From the NCBI GenBank assembly GCA_016194905.1, contig JACQAP010000019.1, forward strand, positions 124,001 through 188,000: a stretch of DNA of 64,000 nt, read 5' to 3'. The notes under the pieces are model-generated. The model had not been told where the DNA came from and did not search any database. It saw only the letters and a list, made by a program, of their open reading frames with translations. The DNA is from Betaproteobacteria bacterium (lineage in GTDB: Bacteria > Pseudomonadota > Gammaproteobacteria > Burkholderiales > JACQAP01). This document shows positions 27,891-36,874 of the stretch, in pieces. A program made the position numbers and the translations under genes. Position 1 is the stretch's first letter; the number at the start of each line of letters is the position of its first letter.

Positions 27891-30800
27891 TCACTTCTTC
27901 AGCGCCATTTGCAGCACCCTCGCCACATGCAGCGCTTCACGGCCGGATCCATCGTGAATCTGATGGCGGCAGCTCGTGCCGTCGGCGACGACCATGGTTT
28001 CCGGCTTCGCTTGCCTTACCGTCGGAAGCAACGACAGCTCCGCCATTCTCATGCTGACGTCGAAATGCTCCGCCTCGTAGCCGAAGCTGCCGGCCATGCC
28101 GCAACAGCTCGATTCGACGGTTTCCACTTTCAATCCGGGGATCATGTCCAGAACCTTGCGCACCGCCGGCATCGCATCGAAGGCCTTCTGGTGACAATGT
28201 CCGTGCAGCAAAGCAGCGCTCGTGGCGAGCGGCGCAAGTTCAAGCCGGAACGCACCGGCGTCCATCTGTGCAGCGATGAATTCCTCGAACAGCAGGGCAT
28301 GCCCGGCGAGCCGGGCAGCCTCGTCGCCGAGACCCATCGCCAGATATTCGTCGCGCAGCGTCAGCAGGCAGGACGGCTCCAACCCGACGACGGCGACACC
28401 GCGCTCCACGTAAGGCCGCAGCGCTTTCAGCATGCGTAGCGCTTCAACCTTTGCTTCTTCCACCAGGCCCGCGGCAAGAAACGTTCTGCCGCAACACAGC
28501 GGCCGGCCATTGTCCGCTGGCGCAGCGACCTCGACCCCATAGCTGGCCGCTTCCAGCACATCCGCCGCCGCCTGGGCATTTTCCGGTTCGAAATAGCGGC
28601 TGAACGTATCTATGAACAAAACGACTTTTTGTCCTCCCTCTCCGCTCCGGGGAGAGGGCTCCGCCGACACGGCGTTCGCGGAGCGATCCGGGGCGGGAAG
28701 CGGAGCGGATGCGCGCTTCCCGCGGACGGGCGACATTGTCGCTAACGAATCCGCGCGCAGGGGTGAGGCGCTCCAGCGCGGCAGGCTGCGCCGCGCGCTC
28801 AGGCCGAACAGCTTTTCCGTGAGCCATGCCGCGCCGGGAATCGCGTCGCGCAGATTCAGCAGCGGCGCCAGCTTCGAAGCGGCGGATGCGTAGCGCGGCA
28901 GATACGCGATCAGTTTCTGCCGCAGCGTAAGACCGTGACGCCGGGTGTACTGGCTCAGAAATTCTATCTTCATGCGCGCCATGTCCACCCCGGTCGGACA
29001 TTCACGCCGGCAACCCTTGCAACTGACGCACAATTCCATCGTGTCGCGCATCGCATCCGATACCAGCGCGTCCGCGCCGAGCTGGCCGGAAATTGCCAGC
29101 CTGAGGGTATTGGCGCGTCCGCGAGTCAGATGCTGTTCATCGCCGGTGGCGCGAAACGAGGGACACATGGTGCCGGCGTCGAACTTGCGGCAGTGGCCGT
29201 TGTTGTTGCACATCTCGACCGCGGGCGCGAAGCCACCCCACGCCGACCAGTCGAGCGCCGTTTCGATATGCTGCGCGCGGTAGCCGGGCTTGTAGCGGAA
29301 CAGACTGCGGTCATCCATACGCGTCGGCCGCACGATCTTGCCGGGATTCATCAGGCCCTTCGGATCCAGCAGCGCTTTCACTTCGGCCAGTGCCCCGGTC
29401 AGCCGCGATCCGAGAATCGGCTCGATCCACTCGGAGCGCACCAGGCCATCGCCGTGCTCGCCGGAATAGGCGCCCTTGAACTCCCTGACCATTGCACAAG
29501 CTTCTTCGGCTATCGCGCGCATTTTCTCGGCGCCGTCGCGGCGCATGTCGAGTATCGGGCGCACGTGCAGCGTGCCCACCGACGCATGTGCGTACCAGGT
29601 GCCCCGCGTGCCGTGCTTCTCGAAGACTTTCGTGAGCCGGTCGGTATATTCGGCGAGGTGTTCCAGCGGTACCGCGCAGTCCTCGATGAAGGACACCGGC
29701 TTGCCGTCGCCTTTCATCGACATCATGATATTGAGCCCGGCCTTGCGCACCTCCCAGATTTCCTTCTGCAGCGCGGGCTCTGTGATCTGCACCACGCTGC
29801 CGGGAAGGTCGAGATCACCCATCAGTTCGACGAGCCGCGCGAGCCGGGCAACCAGTGCTCCCTTGTCCTCGCCCGCGAACTCCACCAGCAGAATGGCTTC
29901 GGGCTCTGCCTGCAGAAACTTGTCGACGATCGGGCGAAACGCCGCATTGCCGCGCGCAAGATCGATCATGGTCCGATCCACGAGTTCCACCGCGTCCGGA
30001 TCCAGCGTGACGATGTGCCGCGTCAGGTCCATCGCCTGATAGAACGTCGGGAAATGCACGACGCCCAGTACCTTGTGCGCCGGGATCGGCGAAAGCTTCA
30101 GCGTGATGCGTTTCGAAAACGCGAGCGTGCCTTCCGAACCGACCAGCAGATGCGCGAGATTGTGGGCCAGCGGATGCGTACCGCTACCGGGCTGGATCAT
30201 ATCGAGGTTGTAACCCTGCACCCGCCGCAGCACGTTTGGCCAGCGCGCTTCGATCTCGGTGGCCTCACGACGCACGATGGCGTGAATCTTTTCGACCAGT
30301 GCGCGATAGCCTGCCGGTGCGCCGCCCAACCCGGTGCTGGCGCCGAAATGGAATTCATCGCCGCCGGTGAGCCATGCATCCACGCCGAGCACGTTGTGCA
30401 CCATGTTGCCGTAGCGGATCGAGCGCGAGCCGCAGGAATTGTTGCCGGCCATGCCGCCGATGGTAGCCTGTGCCGAAGTCGAAACATCGACCGGAAACCA
30501 GAGTTTGTGTGATCGCAGGCGGACGTTCAGATGATCGAGCACCAGGCCGGGTTGCACCGTGGCTTCGCGTTTGTCTGCGTCGATGCGGATGACCTCGTCG
30601 AGGTATTTCGAACAATCGATGACCAGCGCTGCGCCGACGGTTTGTCCGCACTGCGACGTTCCCGCGCCGCGCGGCAGGATCGGCACGCCTTCCTCCGCGG
30701 CGACCTGCAGCGCAACGCGGGCGGCCTCTTCGGTGCGTGGTATGACCACGCCGATCGGGTCGACCTGGTAGATGGACGCGTCGGTGGAATAACGACCTCG

Positions 30801-30914
30801 CGAAAACGCATCGAACAGTACGTCCCCTTCAAAGTTCGCTCGCAGCCGCTGTTCGAGCGGGTTGCGAACGCCCGGGTGCGGGTGAAACCGTATGGGTGTT
30901 GCGGGAGCGTTCAC
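27891..30914 (-). CDS. FAD/Fe-S D-2-hydroxyacid (D-lactate/glycolate type) dehydrogenase
   Basis: 1007-residue fusion of a GlcD-like FAD subunit and a GlcF-like Fe-S subunit. In order: FAD-binding domain (PRGAGTSQCGQTVGAA, GGMAGNNSCGSRS), FAD-linked oxidase C-terminal domain (SGEHGDGLVRSEW), Fe-S cysteines (CNNNGHCRKF...MCPSF and CVSCKGCRRECPTG), then two CCG domains (LCCGRTFL, SCCGMAGSFGYE). It oxidises a D-2-hydroxyacid and passes electrons to the respiratory chain; substrate unproven. Residues about 716-761 are a repeat-derived insert in frame. The lar cluster upstream makes a lactate link attractive but unproven. Confidence 0.88.
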   Translation of the reverse strand: MNAPATPIRFHPHPGVRNPLEQRLRANFEGDVLFDAFSRGRYSTDASIYQVDPIGVVIPRTEEAARVALQVAAEEGVPILPRGAGTSQCGQTVGAALVIDCSKYLDEVIRIDADKREATVQPGLVLDHLNVRLRSHKLWFPVDVSTSAQATIGGMAGNNSCGSRSIRYGNMVHNVLGVDAWLTGGDEFHFGASTGLGGAPAGYRALVEKIHAIVRREATEIEARWPNVLRRVQGYNLDMIQPGSGTHPLAHNLAHLLVGSEGTLAFSKRITLKLSPIPAHKVLGVVHFPTFYQAMDLTRHIVTLDPDAVELVDRTMIDLARGNAAFRPIVDKFLQAEPEAILLVEFAGEDKGALVARLARLVELMGDLDLPGSVVQITEPALQKEIWEVRKAGLNIMMSMKGDGKPVSFIEDCAVPLEHLAEYTDRLTKVFEKHGTRGTWYAHASVGTLHVRPILDMRRDGAEKMRAIAEEACAMVREFKGAYSGEHGDGLVRSEWIEPILGSRLTGALAEVKALLDPKGLMNPGKIVRPTRMDDRSLFRYKPGYRAQHIETALDWSAWGGFAPAVEMCNNNGHCRKFDAGTMCPSFRATGDEQHLTRGRANTLRLAISGQLGADALVSDAMRDTMELCVSCKGCRRECPTGVDMARMKIEFLSQYTRRHGLTLRQKLIAYLPRYASAASKLAPLLNLRDAIPGAAWLTEKLFGLSARRSLPRWSASPLRADSLATMSPVRGKRASAPLPAPDRSANAVSAEPSPRSGEGGQKVVLFIDTFSRYFEPENAQAAADVLEAASYGVEVAAPADNGRPLCCGRTFLAAGLVEEAKVEALRMLKALRPYVERGVAVVGLEPSCLLTLRDEYLAMGLGDEAARLAGHALLFEEFIAAQMDAGAFRLELAPLATSAALLHGHCHQKAFDAMPAVRKVLDMIPGLKVETVESSCCGMAGSFGYEAEHFDVSMRMAELSLLPTVRQAKPETMVVADGTSCRHQIHDGSGREALHVARVLQMALKK
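28632..28770. repeat. palindrome-rich repeat carried in frame inside the dehydrogenase gene
   Basis: Contains CCCTCTCC (28636-28643) pairing with GGAGAGGG (28651-28658), a second 10-bp inverted repeat GCGGGAAGCG (28693-28702) with CGCTTCCCGC (28714-28723), and GGGGTGAGG at 28760-28768. This CCCTCTCC...GGGGTGAGG layout is that of REP-like elements usually found between genes. Here it is translated (EPSPRSGEGG and flanking) between the Fe-S and CCG regions. Confidence 0.75.
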
Positions 30915-31031
30915 GCCGAAGCTGCAATCCTTGGTAGACGATGCTGCAAATGATACCCGAGGCTCTCCCGAGCGCGCTTGTTACGGCCGGGGATTTTCAG
31001 TAGGCTCAATTTCTTTGCCCGGCACCCAGCC
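30915..31031. promoter_or_regulatory. divergent control region
   Basis: 117 bases between the leftward dehydrogenase and rightward aminotransferase starts. It must carry both promoters; no clear consensus elements or ribosome site for the aminotransferase are visible. Confidence 0.35.
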
Positions 31032-32258
31032 ATGACTTTTCGCAGCGGACGCCATTTCCTCCAGATTCCCGGCCCGACCAACGTGCCCGACCGTGTGCTG
31101 CGCGCCATGGACCGGCCCACGATCGACCATCGCGGTCCGGAATTCGCGCAACTCGGCCGCGAAGTGCTGGAAGGCATCAAGCTGATTTTCCGGACCAGCA
31201 GCCCGGTCATTATCTATCCGGCTTCCGGCACCGGCGCCTGGGAAGCGGCACTGGTCAATACGCTGTCGGCAGGCGATCGCGTTCTGATGTCGGAGACCGG
31301 TCAGTTCGCGACGCTTTGGCAGAAGCTTGCGGCACGACTCGGACTCAAGATCGATTTCATCCCGGGCGACTGGCGCCATGGCGCCGATATGGAAATAATC
31401 GAGCGCAAACTCGTGGAGGACCGTGGTCACACGATCAAAGCGGTCTGCGTGGTACACAACGAAACCTCGACTGGCGTCGTCAGCCGCATTCCGCTGGTGC
31501 GCAAGGCGCTCGACCGCACCGGCCATCCGGCGCTGCTGTTGGTCGACACGATCTCGTCGCTGGGATCGATCGATTACCGCCACGACGAATGGGGTGTCGA
31601 CGTCACCGTGGCGGGATCGCAGAAGGGCTTGATGTTACCGCCCGGCCTGAGCTTCAACGCGATCAGCGCAAAGGCGCTTGCCGCGGCGAAGACCGCCGGA
31701 TTGCCGCGCAGCTACTTCGACTGGGACGAAATGCTCGGCCCCAACAAGTCCGGCTTCTTTCCCTACACCCCCGCGACCAACCTGCTGTACGGATTGCGTG
31801 AAGCGCTGCGGATGCTGCAGGAAGAAGGGCTCGACAATGTTTTTGCCCGCCACGCCCGTCACGGTGAAGCCACGCGTTGTGCGGTGCGCGCCTGGGGGCT
31901 CGATATCCTGTGCGCGGATCCCACGGAATACAGTAATTCATTGACAGCAGTACTGCTCCCCGCCGGCCAGGACGCGGATACGGTCAGACAGATCATCCTC
32001 GAGCGTTTCGACATGTCGCTCGGTGCCGGGCTCGGCAAACTGCAGGGCAAGGTCTTCCGCATCGGCCACCTCGGCGATTTCAACGATCTCGCTTTGGCCG
32101 GCACGTTGTGCGGCGTGGAAATGGGGCTGCAGCTCGCCGGCGTGCCGATCCGGAAAGAGGGCGTTGCCGCGGCACTGGACCATCTGTTGCATCCGGGCGA
32201 ACGGGCCGCCGGCAACCAGGCCCGCGTGCGGCTCCTGAACCACGGGGATGCAGCCTGA
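31032..32258 (+). CDS. serine-glyoxylate / alanine-glyoxylate type aminotransferase
   Basis: 408-residue class V PLP aminotransferase. It has the family opening RHFLQIPGPTNVPDRVLRAM, DTISSLGSIDYRHDEWGVDV and the PLP lysine in VTVAGSQKGLMLPPG. Such enzymes convert glyoxylate plus serine or alanine to glycine, in photorespiratory-like or serine-cycle metabolism. The first ATG (31032) is the best start; a TTG at 30978 would add a basic stretch without family support. Opposite the 2-hydroxyacid dehydrogenase, which could make glyoxylate if glycolate is its substrate. Confidence 0.9.
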   Translation: MTFRSGRHFLQIPGPTNVPDRVLRAMDRPTIDHRGPEFAQLGREVLEGIKLIFRTSSPVIIYPASGTGAWEAALVNTLSAGDRVLMSETGQFATLWQKLAARLGLKIDFIPGDWRHGADMEIIERKLVEDRGHTIKAVCVVHNETSTGVVSRIPLVRKALDRTGHPALLLVDTISSLGSIDYRHDEWGVDVTVAGSQKGLMLPPGLSFNAISAKALAAAKTAGLPRSYFDWDEMLGPNKSGFFPYTPATNLLYGLREALRMLQEEGLDNVFARHARHGEATRCAVRAWGLDILCADPTEYSNSLTAVLLPAGQDADTVRQIILERFDMSLGAGLGKLQGKVFRIGHLGDFNDLALAGTLCGVEMGLQLAGVPIRKEGVAAALDHLLHPGERAAGNQARVRLLNHGDAA

Positions 32259-32270
32259 AAGGAGCGCGGT

Positions 32271-33263
32271 TTAGCGTCCCGCACTGACCGGCGGCGCAAC
32301 CGGATCCGGCGTCGCCGCGCGACCGAGGCGGTCGCGTATCGCGGCCCATTCCGGCAACGCAGGCGGTGCTTCGACGACGATCAGCCGGCAGCCGGATACA
32401 TCGAGCCGACGCAAGGTGCCGTAGAGCAGGCGCGCATAGTCATCCGGCAGTTCCGGAGCCACCTGCCACAACGTGGCTTTCGAATCCCGCGGCCGACTGC
32501 GGCGCGATAGCACCGCCACCGACGTGCCCGCCCGGGCGCGCAGATAGTTTTCGATCTCGTCGGGATGCACGATCTTGAGCGGCAGGCCCGGCGCATAGTG
32601 GGACTCCAGCGATCCCGACACACGGGGTCGTCCGACTGCGGACTCACCGAGTTGGGCAAGCAATGCATCCGCAATCTGCTGCGCGCTGATGCGGCCCGGG
32701 CGCAGTACAGCCGGCGTTTCGCGCGTGAGATCGACGATAGTCGACTCGATGCCGACATCGCACGGGCCGCCATCCAGCACGAGATCGACCGCATCGCCGA
32801 GTTCTTCACGCACATGTTGCGCCGTGGTCGGCGAAAGACGCCCGAATCGGTTGGCCGACGGCGCTGCGATCCCGCCGCCGAAAGCTTTCAGCAATTGCTG
32901 TGCAACCGGATGCGAAGGAACCCGCAGGCCGACGGTATCCTGCCCCCCGGTGATGAGATCGCTGACGCGGGCGGCCCGCTTGAACACCATGGTGAGCGGC
33001 CCCGGCCAGAATTTTTCCGCCAGCAACCACGCAGAACGCGGAACGTCCGCCGCCCAGTGCTTCAGATCGCTGGTGCCGGCGACATGCACAATCACCGGAT
33101 GATCGGCCGGACGCCCCTTTGCCGCAAAGATCTTCCTGACCGCCGCCGGATTCGAAGCGTCGGCACCGAGTCCGTATACCGTCTCGGTCGGAAACGCCAC
33201 CAGCCCGCCGGCGCGGAGGATCTCTGCGGCTTTCTCGATTTCCTGTTCAGAGATCACGAACAC
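32271..33263 (-). CDS. L-threonylcarbamoyladenylate synthase (Sua5/TsaC, long form)
   Basis: 330-residue enzyme for the first step of tRNA t6A37 modification. The YrdC domain (GGLVAFPTETVYGLGADA, KGRPADHPVIVH, PSANRFGRLSPTT) is followed by a linker and a Sua5-type C-terminal domain (residues about 215-320), so it is the Sua5 form rather than the short TsaC. It is the last gene of the purE-purC run. Its start codon is directly next to a GCAGAGGA-type repeat element. Confidence 0.94.
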   Translation of the reverse strand: MFVISEQEIEKAAEILRAGGLVAFPTETVYGLGADASNPAAVRKIFAAKGRPADHPVIVHVAGTSDLKHWAADVPRSAWLLAEKFWPGPLTMVFKRAARVSDLITGGQDTVGLRVPSHPVAQQLLKAFGGGIAAPSANRFGRLSPTTAQHVREELGDAVDLVLDGGPCDVGIESTIVDLTRETPAVLRPGRISAQQIADALLAQLGESAVGRPRVSGSLESHYAPGLPLKIVHPDEIENYLRARAGTSVAVLSRRSRPRDSKATLWQVAPELPDDYARLLYGTLRRLDVSGCRLIVVEAPPALPEWAAIRDRLGRAATPDPVAPPVSAGR

Positions 33264-33265
33264 TT

Positions 33266-33406
33266 CTCACCGCAGAGGACGCGGAGGACGCAGAGGAAAA
33301 GCAGGTGATATGAACGCGAGGAGGGATTTTCATCTTCAACATCTGTGCGCTGAATAACAGCTTTCGAAGATACACTACTCTGCGTCCTCAGCGCCTTAAG
33401 GTGAAA
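33266..33406. repeat. second intergenic GCAGAGGA-type inverted repeat
   Basis: Left arm 33266-33305 reads TCACCGCAGAGGACGCGG and GACGCAGAGGAAAAGC; right arm 33378-33406 reads CTCTGCGTCCTCAGCGCC then TTAAGGTGA. The outer ends (TCACC / GGTGA) are complementary. It fills most of the gap between purC and the t6A synthase gene. Compare 10694-10868. Confidence 0.78.
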
Positions 33407-33441
33407 CACCTACGGCTGAAGCTGCTGCGGTTAGCGTTGCT

Positions 33442-34329
33442 CTATTCGGTAAGGAGTTTGAGCGCTTCTTGGTATTTTTCACCGGTTTTCCGCAGTACAT
33501 CGGCAGGCAGGGCCGGTGCCGGTGGCTGCTTGTTCCATTTCTTTGCTTCCAGCCAGTCGCGCACGAACTGCTTGTCGAACGAAGGCGGGCTGGTGCCGAC
33601 GCGGTACTGGTCTCTTGGCCAGAAGCGCGACGAGTCCGGGGTCAGGGCTTCGTCGATCAGATAAAGCTTGCCGGCGTTGTCCTGACCGAACTCGAACTTG
33701 GTATCCGCGATGATGATGCCCCGCGTCGCGGCGTACGCTGCGGCCTCGGAATACAGCTGGATCGTCTTGTCACGCACTTGCGCAGCAAGCTTGGGAGCGA
33801 TAATTTTTTCCATTTCCGCGAAGGAAATGTTCTCGTCGTGGGCGCCGATCGCCGCTTTTGTCGACGGCGTGAATAAGGGCTGCGGCAACTGCTGCGCCTC
33901 CTTCAGGCCTGCTGGCAACGGTATGCCGCAAATCATCTGGGTTTTGTGATAATCCTTCCAGCCCGAACCCGTGATGTAACCGCGCACGATCGCTTCGATC
34001 GGCAGCGGTTTGAGCTTCCGTACCACGAATGCCCTGCCTTCGACCTGCTCACGCTCTCCCGCCACGACCACGGACTCCGGCGCCACGTCGAGAAGATGGT
34101 TCGGAATCACGTGCCGCAATTTCCGGAACCAGAAATTCGACATGGCGGTCAACACGCGCCCTTTCCCGGGTATCGGGGTAGGCAGGATGACGTCGAAGGC
34201 GGAAAGCCGGTCGGTCTGAATGATCAGCATGCGCTCGGCGTCGACTTCGTAGAGATCGCGTACTTTCCCGCGATGCAGGAACTTGAGCGACGCGAGACTG
34301 GTTTCGTGCAGCGGCTTGTTCGTGCTCAT
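33442..34329 (-). CDS. purC: phosphoribosylaminoimidazole-succinocarboxamide synthase
   Basis: 295-residue SAICAR synthase of purine biosynthesis. It shows [47 protein letters not shown] and [13 protein letters not shown], all family landmarks. Starts 22 bases after the purE stop. The enzyme acts on the product of PurE, so the pair is functionally linked. Confidence 0.97.
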   Translation of the reverse strand: MSTNKPLHETSLASLKFLHRGKVRDLYEVDAERMLIIQTDRLSAFDVILPTPIPGKGRVLTAMSNFWFRKLRHVIPNHLLDVAPESVVVAGEREQVEGRAFVVRKLKPLPIEAIVRGYITGSGWKDYHKTQMICGIPLPAGLKEAQQLPQPLFTPSTKAAIGAHDENISFAEMEKIIAPKLAAQVRDKTIQLYSEAAAYAATRGIIIADTKFEFGQDNAGKLYLIDEALTPDSSRFWPRDQYRVGTSPPSFDKQFVRDWLEAKKWNKQPPAPALPADVLRKTGEKYQEALKLLTE

Positions 34330-34351
34330 TTCATCGTTCTGCGGACGAACT

Positions 34352-34873
34352 TCAGGATAACTCGGGCAGTTTCGCTGCCTTTACCGCATCGGCTTGCTTG
34401 ACGCGGAAGGCTTGCAGCCGGCGGCCAAGCTTTTCATCGCTCATGGCCAGCATCGCCACCGCGAACAGTCCGGCATTGGCCGAGCCCGCATCGCCGATGG
34501 CGAACGTCGCAACCGGGATCCCCTTTGGCATTTGCACCATGGACAGTAGCGAGTCCAGCCCTCCAAGGTGTTTGGAGGGGATTGGCACGGCCAGTACCGG
34601 CAAGGTTGTCAGGGCCGCGACCACGCCGGCCAGATGCGCGGCGCCGCCGGCACCGGCAATGAAGCATCGCGTTCCGCCGGAAATACATTGTTCAACATAC
34701 TCGGCAAGCAGTTCCGGCGTGCGGTGCGCGGAGAGGACACGCGCTTCGTAAGACACACCAAAATCCTTCAATTGCCTCGCGCCGTGCTGCATCACGTCCC
34801 AGTCGTTGCTGCTCCCCATGAGAATCGCGACCGCGGGTGCGCCTTTGCGCCTGGACGTTTTATTGATTGCCAT
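34352..34873 (-). CDS. purE: N5-carboxyaminoimidazole ribonucleotide mutase
   Basis: 173-residue class I Pur[27 protein letters not shown] and [14 protein letters not shown] are the substrate-binding motifs. Class I PurE needs PurK, often the next gene, but none is present in this window. Co-oriented with purC. Confidence 0.97.
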   Translation of the reverse strand: MAINKTSRRKGAPAVAILMGSSNDWDVMQHGARQLKDFGVSYEARVLSAHRTPELLAEYVEQCISGGTRCFIAGAGGAAHLAGVVAALTTLPVLAVPIPSKHLGGLDSLLSMVQMPKGIPVATFAIGDAGSANAGLFAVAMLAMSDEKLGRRLQAFRVKQADAVKAAKLPELS

Positions 34874-34951
34874 GATTTCTCCCGCACCAGTAAAAACTGA
34901 ATTGAACTCACGATTGCCGATCGGGCAGAACCAGCGCCTATCGAGCCTGTG

Positions 34952-35395
34952 TCATTCCTTGTGAAATCCCGGCTGCTCGCTGCTTCCCGGGCGTACCGCA
35001 TCTTCCGAATACGGGAAACGCACATGGCCAAAGCGGATCACGAGAACTGCCACCGAGATCAAAAGGACCGAGCCAGATACCGCCAGCATGCGCTAGACAT
35101 CGAGCTCCTTAATGTCGAGAATGAGATAGCGCGCCAGCGCAACCATGGCGATGTACAGCGGAAAGCGCACCGGCAGTTTGCCGGAGTTGTAGTACAGCCC
35201 GACCATGGTGAGCACTTCCAGATACAGGAACATCAGCAGCAGATCGGCCAGCGTCACTTTGCCGTTGTCCACCATCAGCGCCACTTCATGGTAACCGGCG
35301 ACGACGGTGGCGATGCCGATGATGATCAAGCCGATGTTCTCGACCACCTCCAGGCCGAAAAGGGTGTAACGCGCGGTCCTGGTTTTTGTCGGCAT
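34952..35395 (-). pseudogene. psiE: PsiE-family membrane protein gene interrupted by an in-frame amber codon
   Basis: The first 100 codons encode three PsiE membrane helices and RYLILDIKELDV, then TAG (bases 35095-35093). Without any frameshift the reading frame continues RMLAVSGSVLLISVAVLVIRF-GHVRFP and 18 more residues to a TGA at 34952; this is the missing fourth helix and conserved C-terminus of PsiE. Total length 146 residues plus the amber position fits the family. A TGG-to-TAG change (tryptophan) would explain it. It could be a real nonsense mutation, a base-call error, or readthrough. PsiE is a phosphate-starvation-induced protein of unclear function. Confidence 0.85.
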
Positions 35396-35436
35396 TCCTC
35401 TAAATCCCCGCTTACGCGATCAGTTGACTACGGCCT

Positions 35437-36870
35437 TCAGGGCTTGCGGCTTTCACCGACCTTGACGATCTTCATGGTGTTGGTACCGCCGGGGGAACCA
35501 ATCGGTTCGCCGAATGCGATGACGATCAGATCGCCCTTCTGCACCAAGCCGGCGGCAACCAACTGATCTTCCGCTTCCTGCAACAAATGGTCGCGGTCGT
35601 GGCCGACATACTTGATCATCAGCGGATAGACGTCGCGGAACAGGCTCAGGCGATAGCGGGTCGAGATTTCCGGCGTCAGTGCGTAGATCGGCACGCCGCA
35701 GTTGAGCCGCGAAATCCACAGCGCCGTCGAACCCGATTGCGTCAACGCGGCGATCGCCTTGACCTTCAGATGGTAAGCCGTGAACAGCGCCGCCATGGCG
35801 ATGGACTGATCGACGCGCGTGAATACGCGATTGAGGAATTCCCGGTCAAGCGTGAAATCGGCGGATTTATCGGCTTCGAGGCAGATGCGTGCCATCGACT
35901 CGACGGTTTCCACCGGATATTTTCCGCTCGCCGTTTCAGCGGAGAGCATGACCGCATCGGTACCATCGAGAACGGCATTCGCCACGTCGGATACTTCCGC
36001 CCGCGTCGGCACCGGACTCGCGATCATCGATTCCATCATCTGTGTGGCGGTGATTGTGAGCTTGTTGCGCTCACGCGCCGTGCGAATCATGCGCTTCTGC
36101 AGCGCTGGCACTGCAGCGTCGCCGACTTCCACCGCGAGGTCGCCGCGCGCAACCATGATGCCGTCGCAGGAATCCAGAATTTCGTCCATCGCCACGATGG
36201 CTTCGGTGCGTTCAATCTTGGCAATCAGTATCGAACGGCCGCCGGCGGCACGCATCAGTTCCCTGGCCATGTACATATCGGCACCGCTCTTGGGAAACGA
36301 TACCGCGAGGAAATCGGCCTTCATTGTCACGGAGGTCTTGATATCCTCCATGTCCTTGGCGGTCAGCGCTGGAGCGGTCAGTCCGCCTCCCTGGCGGTTA
36401 ATGCCCTTGTTGTTCGACAAGACGCCGCCGACGCGAACTGTGGTGGTAATGCGGGCACCTTGTACTTTTTGCACGTCGAGCACCAGCCGGCCGTCGTCGA
36501 GCAATAGCACGGCACCGGGAGCCACGTCGCGCGGCAGTTCCTTATAGTCGAGGCCGACGTGCTGCTGATCGCCTATCGCGCAATCCGCATCCAGCGTGAA
36601 CGTGTCGCCCTTGTTAAGGATGATCCTGCCGGTTTCGAATTTTCCGATGCGGATTTTCGGCCCCTGCAGGTCGCACATGATGCCGACCGTGCGTTCAAGA
36701 GAGCGCGCGACATCGCGCACCATCTCCGTGCGCGCGAGATGTTCCTCCTTGGTTCCGTGGGAGAAATTCATGCGGACCACGTCGACACCCCCTGCGATCA
36801 TGCGCATAAGAACATCGCGATCGCTGGAAGCCGGGCCGAGGGTTGCCACGATTTTCGTGCTTCTTTGCAT
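35437..36870 (-). CDS. pyk: pyruvate kinase
   Basis: 477 residues from ATG 36870 (MQRSTKIVATLGPAS), the normal pyruvate kinase beginning; a frame open to 37134 overlaps pgk and is not coding. MNFSHGTKEEH, CDLQGPKIRIG, DGIMVARGDLAVE and TATQMMESM are the catalytic signatures. It converts phosphoenolpyruvate and ADP to pyruvate and ATP. It starts four bases after the pgk stop, in a gap-pgk-pyk run. Confidence 0.97.
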   Translation of the reverse strand: MQRSTKIVATLGPASSDRDVLMRMIAGGVDVVRMNFSHGTKEEHLARTEMVRDVARSLERTVGIMCDLQGPKIRIGKFETGRIILNKGDTFTLDADCAIGDQQHVGLDYKELPRDVAPGAVLLLDDGRLVLDVQKVQGARITTTVRVGGVLSNNKGINRQGGGLTAPALTAKDMEDIKTSVTMKADFLAVSFPKSGADMYMARELMRAAGGRSILIAKIERTEAIVAMDEILDSCDGIMVARGDLAVEVGDAAVPALQKRMIRTARERNKLTITATQMMESMIASPVPTRAEVSDVANAVLDGTDAVMLSAETASGKYPVETVESMARICLEADKSADFTLDREFLNRVFTRVDQSIAMAALFTAYHLKVKAIAALTQSGSTALWISRLNCGVPIYALTPEISTRYRLSLFRDVYPLMIKYVGHDRDHLLQEAEDQLVAAGLVQKGDLIVIAFGEPIGSPGGTNTMKIVKVGESRKP

Positions 36871-36874
36871 GATT

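Noticed and set aside
28935-30512. 525-codon plus-strand frame opposite the FAD/Fe-S dehydrogenase
   Set aside because: High-GC antisense frame; no recognisable protein features, and the dehydrogenase motifs are unambiguous.
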